NCBI GenBank assembly: GCA_028875085.1
Contig: JAPPFU010000133.1
Coordinates: forward strand, 8,647 to 18,428
From: Chloroflexota bacterium
Lineage (GTDB): Bacteria; Chloroflexota; Dehalococcoidia; Lucifugimonadales; Australimonadaceae
Direction: 5' to 3'
Length of the DNA: 9,782 nt
Shown here: positions 5,863 to 9,782 of the stretch, one piece after another
Layout: every line of letters begins with the position of its first letter
How positions within the stretch are numbered: position 1 is the first letter of the stretch
The notes under the pieces: generated by a model
What the model saw: the letters and a program-made list of their open reading frames with translations, nothing else
What the model was told of the DNA's origin: nothing
The model's database searches: none
Translations under genes and position numbers: made by a program

Positions 5863-7308
5863 GTGAGCGTCCGCACCGCGCAGTTCCGCAGCGCCTCCGC
5901 CCAGGCGGTGGCCGACCCCAAGCTCCAGACCGCCCTCGAGCGCGTGATGGGGCACTTCACCGAGGCGCGCGCCCACGCCATCGAGGAGTTCCCCGGTGAC
6001 TCGTGGGAGCAGTTGCGCGAGCGAGCAAGCGCCATCAAGGCGCACACCCTCGAGCACCTCGACTACTACCTCGAACTGGTGGACAAATCTGTAACGCGCA
6101 ACGGCGGTCACGTGCACTTCGCCGCCGACGCGGAAGAGGCCGCGCGCATCGTGCTCGACATCGCCAAGCAGGCGGAGGCCAAGCAGGTCATCAAGAGCAA
6201 GTCCATGGTCTCCGAGGAGATGGAGCTCAACCGCCGCTTCGAGGAGGCGGGCGTCGAGCCCGTGGAGACCGACCTGGGCGAGTACATCATCCAGCTGGCG
6301 GGCGAGACGCCCTTCCACATCATCGCCCCGGCCATGCACAAGTCGCGGCAGGAGGTGTCGGCGCTCTTCCAGCAGTGGTTGAAGTCCGCGCCCACCAACG
6401 AGATCAAGCAGCTCTGCGCCATCGCCCGCGACGCGCTCCGCGAGAAGTTCCGCACGGCGGACATGGGCGTGTCCGGCGCCAACTTCGTCGTCGCCGAGAC
6501 GGGCACGGTCGTGCTTGTCACCAACGAGGGCAACGGGCGCATGACCACCTCGCTCCCCCGTGTCCACGTCGCCATCAGCGGCATCGAGAAGGTGATCCCG
6601 GCCATTGAGGACGTTAGCCTCTTCCTGCGGCTGCTGCCCCGCTCCGCCACCGGGCAACGCATTACCTCCTACAACTCCTTCGTCAGCGGCCCGCGCGCGC
6701 AGTCCGACGAGGACGGCCCGGAGGAGTTCCACCTGGTGCTGGTGGACAACGGACGCTTGAACCTGCTGCGCGACCCCGAATTCCGCGAGGCGTTGAAGTG
6801 CATCCGCTGCGGCGCCTGCCTCAACACCTGCCCCGTCTACCGCAAGATCGGCGGCCACGCCTACGGGTGGGTCTACTCGGGCCCCATCGGCGCGGTCATC
6901 ACCCCGATGCTCACCGGCGTCAAGGGCGCCAAAGACCTGCCCTACGCCTCCACGCTTTGCGGCGCATGCCGCGACGTATGCCCCGTGAAGATAGACCTGC
7001 CCAGGCTGCTGCTGCGCTTGCGCCAACGTGAGGCGGAGGGCGACCCCGCCCGCGAGCGCTCCTCCACTTGGCTCGAGCGCATGCTGATGGGCCGCTGGTC
7101 GAACGCCGTCAAGACGCGCGAGGCGATGGAGCGCTCGGCGCGCCTAGGACGCTTCCTGCAACGCCCGATGGAGCGCAGCGGACGCATCCGCCGCCTCCCC
7201 GTCCCCGTGCTATCGGGCTGGTCGCGGGGGCGCGACTTCCCGCCTCTCGCCCGTAAGTCGTTCGCCCAGGTGTGGCGCGAGCGCCTCGCGCAGGAGCCGA
7301 GCGAGTGA
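5863..7308 (+). CDS. lutB: LutB, ferredoxin-like iron-sulfur subunit with LUD domain
   Basis: This 481-aa protein matches LutB/YkgF of the L-lactate utilisation complex. Residues about 60-295 form the LUD (DUF162) domain also found in LutC, with ADMGVSGANFVVAETGTVVL near 199-218 and an SFVSGP segment near 272-277. Then comes a two-cluster ferredoxin-like region: CIRCGACLNTCP at 313-324 and CGACRDVCP at 366-374, typical ligands for two [4Fe-4S] clusters that pass electrons onward. The C-terminal tail (about 400-481) is basic with few cysteines. I chose GTG at 5863, preceded by GGGGAGGG eight bases upstream and one base after the lutA stop. An in-frame ATG at 5842 would overlap lutA and add seven residues. 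The 3' end overlaps the lutC start. Confidence 0.93.
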   Translation: MSVRTAQFRSASAQAVADPKLQTALERVMGHFTEARAHAIEEFPGDSWEQLRERASAIKAHTLEHLDYYLELVDKSVTRNGGHVHFAADAEEAARIVLDIAKQAEAKQVIKSKSMVSEEMELNRRFEEAGVEPVETDLGEYIIQLAGETPFHIIAPAMHKSRQEVSALFQQWLKSAPTNEIKQLCAIARDALREKFRTADMGVSGANFVVAETGTVVLVTNEGNGRMTTSLPRVHVAISGIEKVIPAIEDVSLFLRLLPRSATGQRITSYNSFVSGPRAQSDEDGPEEFHLVLVDNGRLNLLRDPEFREALKCIRCGACLNTCPVYRKIGGHAYGWVYSGPIGAVITPMLTGVKGAKDLPYASTLCGACRDVCPVKIDLPRLLLRLRQREAEGDPARERSSTWLERMLMGRWSNAVKTREAMERSARLGRFLQRPMERSGRIRRLPVPVLSGWSRGRDFPPLARKSFAQVWRERLAQEPSE

Positions 7309-8051
7309 CCACGCAAGACCCCGAGGCGAAAGCCGCCTTCCTGCAACGAGTGCGCGAGGCCATCGGCCGCACTGCGCCGTTGGAGTACGTCCCCGACTAC
7401 CCGCCCCTCAAGAGCGCCGCCGTGCGCCAAGAGGAGAAGGTGCGCACCATCGAGGCGCGCAGCCTCGCCCGGCGCGACCGCATCGTCGAGACCTACCTCG
7501 AGAATGCCGCGCGCGCGGGATGGCGCGTGCATCGCGTGTGGAGCCCCGAGGACGCCGCTGACGCCGTCGGCGACATCGCCCAGGGCATACGCGCCAAGAC
7601 CGTCGCCCGCAGCGCCGAAGACCTGTTCCGCGCGGTGGACGTCGACGGCGCGCTGCGGCGCAACCGCGCCAACCCTGTCGTCCTTGCCGCCGGGCGCTCG
7701 CGCTCCCGCGCCGACGTGCGCCGCCTCGCTTTCGAGGCCGACATGGGCGTAACGGGCGTCGCCTACGCCATCGCGGAGACGGCCAGTTGCGTGATTACGC
7801 CGCGCAAGGGGGTGGCGCGGGTAACGTCGCTCGCACCGCCCGTCTACGCCGCCATCGTGCGCGCCGAGCAGGTGCTGGAGACGCTGGACGACTACTTCGC
7901 GCTCGTGCGCCACCAACACCAGCGCAGCCGCACGCGCTCCTTCAACTACGCCAACTTCATCTCCGGCCCCAGCCGCACGGGAGACATCGAGCAGACGCTC
8001 ACCATCGGTGTCCACGGCCCGGGCGAAGTCCACCTCGTCCTCATCTCCTGA
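7305..8051 (+). CDS. lutC: LutC, LUD-domain subunit of L-lactate oxidation complex
   Basis: This 248-aa protein matches LutC/YkgG, the third lactate-utilisation subunit, made of a single LUD (DUF162) domain. The diagnostic C-terminal half is intact: DMGVTGVAYAIAETASCVIT, VTSLAPPVYAAIVRAEQVLE, NFISGPSRTGDIEQTLTIGV and HGPGEVHLVLI at the end. The N-terminal half is helical and basic. The start is the GTG at 7305, which overlaps the lutB stop in GTGA and has AGGAG eight bases upstream; an ATG at 7272 would put eleven more residues inside lutB. It is the last gene of the operon and ends 24 bases before the convergent coiled-coil gene. No LutP permease or LutR regulator is present; the divergent MFS protein may provide uptake. 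Confidence 0.92.
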   Translation: MTTQDPEAKAAFLQRVREAIGRTAPLEYVPDYPPLKSAAVRQEEKVRTIEARSLARRDRIVETYLENAARAGWRVHRVWSPEDAADAVGDIAQGIRAKTVARSAEDLFRAVDVDGALRRNRANPVVLAAGRSRSRADVRRLAFEADMGVTGVAYAIAETASCVITPRKGVARVTSLAPPVYAAIVRAEQVLETLDDYFALVRHQHQRSRTRSFNYANFISGPSRTGDIEQTLTIGVHGPGEVHLVLIS

Positions 8052-8075
8052 GGGACGAGCGGCAGCCATTCCTAC

Positions 8076-8288
8076 CTACGACGCCGCGTCCAGGCGCGCG
8101 ATGTCCGCCTGCATCCGCGTCAGCACTCCGATGATGTCGTTGATGCGCGCCTGGCCCACGCGCATCTGCTCCTCCAACTCGCGCACACGCTCGTCGCGCG
8201 CCTGCTGCTGCGTGTTCATCAGGCGCACCGCCTCGATGAGGTGCTCCATCGCCTCCGCCAGCATCTCCATGCGCTCCGGCGAACTCAT
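8076..8288 (-). CDS. Small coiled-coil protein, function unknown
   Basis: I do not recognise this 70-aa protein. It is almost entirely predicted helix, rich in Glu, Arg, Met and Gln, with hydrophobic residues at heptad-like spacing from MEMLAEAMEHLIEAV through RVRELEEQMRV to DIIGVLTRMQADIARL, so it should form a coiled coil. It has no signal peptide, cysteines or membrane segment. The ATG at 8288 is supported by a GGGGGAGG six bases upstream, stronger than the alternative TTG at 8318. A TATCCT (8318-8323, minus strand) could be its -10. It runs in the same direction as cofE, 87 bases downstream, but palindromes and its own promoter separate them. Its size and composition would suit an adapter or oligomerisation partner, but nothing in the sequence names one. 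Confidence 0.7.
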   Translation of the reverse strand: MSSPERMEMLAEAMEHLIEAVRLMNTQQQARDERVRELEEQMRVGQARINDIIGVLTRMQADIARLDAAS

Positions 8289-8317
8289 TCGCGTCCTCCC
8301 CCAACTGCTCCGATACA

Positions 8318-8323
8318 AGGATA
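8318..8323 (-). promoter_or_regulatory. -10-like box for the coiled-coil gene
   Basis: TATCCT on the minus strand lies 29 bases before the ATG at 8288, predicting a leader of about 20-25 bases that contains the GGGGGAGG ribosome binding site. No clear -35 is seen. Confidence 0.35.
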
Positions 8324-8330
8324 GCGCCCC

Positions 8331-8376
8331 CGTTCACCCTTCGATTCCCCTCAGGGCGAACGGGGACATTGTCCCC
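8331..8376. repeat. Tandem pair of palindromes between cofE and the coiled-coil gene
   Basis: CGTTCACCCT (8331-8340) pairs with AGGGCGAACG (8353-8362) with one G-T type mismatch and a 12-base loop. Immediately next, GGGGACA (8362-8368), T, and TGTCCCC (8370-8376) form a perfect palindrome that overlaps the cofE stop codon (8378-8376). The first stem resembles widespread REP-like elements of the GTTCGCCCTGAG...TCGAAGGG type, from memory rather than a search. The second shares its GGGACA/TGTCCC core with the palindrome at 4988-5016. It may act as a transcript-end stem for cofE, although no U-tract follows. Confidence 0.7.
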
Positions 8377-9131
8377 TACGGGAACAGGTCCTTCTCCCGC
8401 GCCCGCACCAGCGGCGCCGCGCCCGATTCACCCGGTTGGTACGGATAGCCGCGCACGATGGCTGCGGGCGTCCGCGTCAGCTTGTTCGTTACCAGTTCCG
8501 CCGCCGCCGCGATTTCGTCGGCGACGGCGATGGTCGTGGAGCGCAACTCCCGCCCGTCGTCGTCGTACTGGCCGCGATAGTCCAGCACCGCCTCCATCCC
8601 CGCCACCCCGATGGCCACGTTCTCCGCGCCCTCGCGCCACGGCCTGCCGAAGGTGTCGCTGATTACCACCGCCGCCTCCGCGCGCGTCAACTCGCGCACC
8701 CGCTCGCGGATGCCCTGCGCCGACGCGTCCGGGTCGAGCGGCAGGAGCACAGCGAGGTCGGCGCCGCCGGCGTTGGACGCGTCCACGCCCGAGTTGGCGC
8801 AGCGGAACCCGTGCCGCGTCTCCGTGATGAGCACCCCGCCCTCCATCCGCACCACCCGCGACGCCTCGCGCAGCGCCGTCTCCACTACGCGCGCGTCCTT
8901 CTCCCACGCCGCCGCGAAGCGCTCCGCCAGGTCGGACGGGCGCACCGTGCGCAGGTCGATCACCCGCCCCTCCGCCTTCGAGACCACCTTCTGCGTAACC
9001 ACCAGCACGTCGCCCGGCGCGATAGGCGTCCCTTGCGCGGCGGCGGCCTGAACGAGCATCGTGCCCAGGTCGTCCCCCGCCCGCGCCTCGGGCAGCCCTG
9101 CGATGCCGATGAGGGTAACGAAGGGGGGCAT
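8376..9131 (-). CDS. cofE: Coenzyme F420:L-glutamate ligase
   Basis: CofE adds one or more gamma-linked glutamates to F420-0, using GTP and a divalent metal, to make the deazaflavin hydride carrier F420. The 251-aa length matches stand-alone CofE. Diagnostic segments are GDVLVVTQKVVSKAEGRVIDL near 40-60, ANSGVDASNAG near 110-120, VISDTFGRPWREGAENVAIG near 157-176, and LVTNKLTRTPAAIVRGYPY near the C-terminus; the acidic and Asn residues in these blocks are the metal/nucleotide and F420 ligands in the family. Unlike actinobacterial FbiB there is no fused nitroreductase domain. The start is the ATG at 9131; the frame stays open upstream, but a TACAAT six bases before this ATG and the conserved N-terminus (VTLIGIAGLPEARAGDDL) support it. 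It diverges from the RidA-like gene. No other F420 gene is visible in the window. Confidence 0.94.
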   Translation of the reverse strand: MPPFVTLIGIAGLPEARAGDDLGTMLVQAAAAQGTPIAPGDVLVVTQKVVSKAEGRVIDLRTVRPSDLAERFAAAWEKDARVVETALREASRVVRMEGGVLITETRHGFRCANSGVDASNAGGADLAVLLPLDPDASAQGIRERVRELTRAEAAVVISDTFGRPWREGAENVAIGVAGMEAVLDYRGQYDDDGRELRSTTIAVADEIAAAAELVTNKLTRTPAAIVRGYPYQPGESGAAPLVRAREKDLFP

Positions 9132-9137
9132 AGGGGG

Positions 9138-9143
9138 ATTGTA
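9138..9143 (-). promoter_or_regulatory. -10 box (TACAAT) of cofE, leaderless geometry
   Basis: On the minus strand TACAAT is followed by CCCCCT and then the cofE ATG, giving the same six-base spacing as the transporter and lutA. No Shine-Dalgarno is present. No good -35 is visible. Confidence 0.55.
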
Positions 9144-9153
9144 GCCGCCCCGC

Positions 9154-9187
9154 TTGCCCTCCGCCGCCCGCCCGCGTAGCGTATCCT
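9154..9187 (+). promoter_or_regulatory. Promoter candidate for the RidA-like gene
   Basis: TTGCCC (9154-9159), a 17-base spacer and TAGCGT (9177-9182) form a plausible sigma-70-type promoter; an overlapping TATCCT at 9182-9187 is an alternative -10. Either gives a short leader containing AAGGAG (9203-9208) eight bases before the ATG at 9217. Confidence 0.4.
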
Positions 9188-9216
9188 CCAACACCCATCC
9201 CCAAGGAGACGCCTCT

Positions 9217-9609
9217 ATGCCCGCCAAGCAACTCATCGTCCACGACGACTTCCTCCCCCACGGGCCGAACGTGCCCCACGCGGTGCGCGTCGGCGACCTC
9301 ATCGAATACTCCGCCATCCGCCCCGCGCGCCCCGACGGCAGCACAGGCGACACGATGGAGGAGCAGGCGGAGGACGTGTTCGCCAACTTCGAGCGCCTGC
9401 TGGAGCGCGACGGCCTCTCGTGGAAGCACGTCCTCAAGGTGCGCGTCTACGTCACTTCCCAGCCGATGATCCGCGCCGTCAACGACGTATGGGGACAGAA
9501 GTTCGGCGCCGACGTCCGACCCGCCCGCGTCGTCATCGGCGCCGCCTTCCTCGCCGGCCAGAACACCATGACCACCTTCGACGCCACCGCTCTCGCGTCC
9601 ATCGACTAG
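9217..9609 (+). CDS. RidA/YjgF/YER057c/UK114 family protein
   Basis: The 130-aa product belongs to the Rid family of small trimeric cytosolic proteins. The best-known member, RidA, hydrolyses reactive enamine/imine intermediates from pyridoxal-phosphate enzymes; other subfamilies have different or unknown jobs. I see the family pattern HAVRVGDLIEYSA near 21-33, EEQAEDVFANFERLLERDGL near 48-67, HVLKVRVYVT at 71-80, VWGQKFG at 91-97, and VRPARVVIGAAFLAG at 100-114, where Arg104 matches the substrate-binding Arg of RidA. The terminal segment reads TTFDATALA instead of the usual EIEAIA, so the conserved Glu of RidA is not obvious and a non-RidA subfamily is likely. The ATG at 9217 is fixed by AAGGAG eight bases upstream. 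It diverges from cofE, but no functional link is evident. Confidence 0.9.
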   Translation: MPAKQLIVHDDFLPHGPNVPHAVRVGDLIEYSAIRPARPDGSTGDTMEEQAEDVFANFERLLERDGLSWKHVLKVRVYVTSQPMIRAVNDVWGQKFGADVRPARVVIGAAFLAGQNTMTTFDATALASID

Positions 9610-9782
9610 CGCGGGGCATTGACGAGCAGGCCGAGCGCCCCTACGATTGGCTGCGATGTTCAGGGAGAAATGCGCGGCGCCCATGCCGAAACCCTTCCCC
9701 TTGTTCCTGTGCTACGCTTGCCCGCGCCGCCGCTGCTTGCGCCTTGGTGAATGGTGGTAAGTTGCGGGGGGATTTGTTGACA
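9610..9782 (+). promoter_or_regulatory. Right-hand intergenic region with promoter-like elements
   Basis: No gene is supported in these 173 bases. TTGACG (9619-9624), a 17-base spacer and TACGAT (9642-9647) form the most complete sigma-70-like promoter in the window, starting just after the RidA-like stop. A TGC-TACGCT extended -10 lies at 9710-9718, and a perfect TTGACA at 9777-9782 is cut by the window edge. A 34-codon frame begins at the ATG at 9656, eight bases after TACGAT, but lacks a ribosome binding site. The elements probably serve a plus-strand gene beyond the edge. Confidence 0.4.

Noticed and set aside
5662..7026. A 454-codon minus-strand frame opposite lutA/lutB
   Set aside because: Antisense shadow of lutB, whose cysteine motifs and LUD domain are unambiguous.
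6942..8069. A 375-codon minus-strand frame opposite lutB/lutC
   Set aside because: Antisense shadow; composition is Ala/Arg/Gly-rich with no domain, and lutC is clear on the plus strand.
9132..9437. N-terminal extension of cofE back to 9437
   Set aside because: The extension runs antisense through the RidA-like gene and past its promoter; the conserved CofE N-terminus starts at 9131, right after a -10 box.
8428..9684. A 418-codon minus-strand frame covering cofE and the RidA-like gene
   Set aside because: Off-frame to cofE and antisense to the RidA-like gene; low-complexity Gly/Arg/Ala translation.
9656..9760. 34-codon frame with a CYACPRRRC stretch as a gene
   Set aside because: No RBS, -10 spacing of eight rather than six bases, and too short to judge; kept only as an observation.

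Overview
This is a GC-rich bacterial window with short intergenic gaps and eight protein-coding genes; no rRNA, tRNA, CRISPR array or insertion sequence was recognised. The gene set (lutABC, an F420 ligase, an FtsZ ending in a canonical C-terminal peptide) and the short palindromic repeats suggest a member of the Chloroflexota, perhaps a Dehalococcoidia/SAR202-like lineage. That placement is a guess from general features, and a GC-rich actinobacterial or other lineage cannot be excluded.

Layout. Bases 1-1330 (minus) hold the N-terminal 443 residues of a succinate dehydrogenase/fumarate reductase flavoprotein that runs off the left edge. A 177-bp divergent promoter region separates it from a two-gene plus-strand unit: a small sigma-factor-like protein (1508-2164), then an unusual FtsZ (2164-3666). 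The two overlap by one base (TGATG). The FtsZ carries a ~100-residue N-terminal extension with an Xre/RodZ-type helix-turn-helix, and an internal in-frame ATG with a good ribosome binding site could yield a normal-sized FtsZ from the same message. This sigma-like/HTH-FtsZ pair is the most novel item in the window.

Bases 3663-8051 look like a monocarboxylate (probably lactate) uptake and oxidation locus: an MFS transporter of the monocarboxylate/oxalate-formate type (minus) diverges from a tight lutA-lutB-lutC operon (plus) encoding the three-subunit iron-sulfur L-lactate oxidation system. A perfect 14-bp-arm palindrome lies between the divergent promoters. The transporter and ftsZ converge, and their stop codons interlock in a shared CTAG.

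Bases 8076-9609 hold a 70-aa coiled-coil protein (minus), a repeat-like double palindrome, cofE (coenzyme F420:L-glutamate ligase, minus) and a divergent RidA/YjgF-family gene (plus). The last 173 bases hold promoter-like sequences (TTGACG-N17-TACGAT, an extended -10, and a TTGACA at the very edge), but no supported gene.

Regulatory theme. Three genes (transporter, lutA, cofE) have a TAnnnT -10 hexamer exactly six bases before the ATG, the geometry of leaderless transcripts. Others (sdhA, the sigma-like gene, lutA) show extended -10 elements of the form TGC-TAnnnT. Inside operons the genes use Shine-Dalgarno sequences and overlapping stop/start codons, so the genome seems to mix leaderless first genes with SD-led downstream genes.
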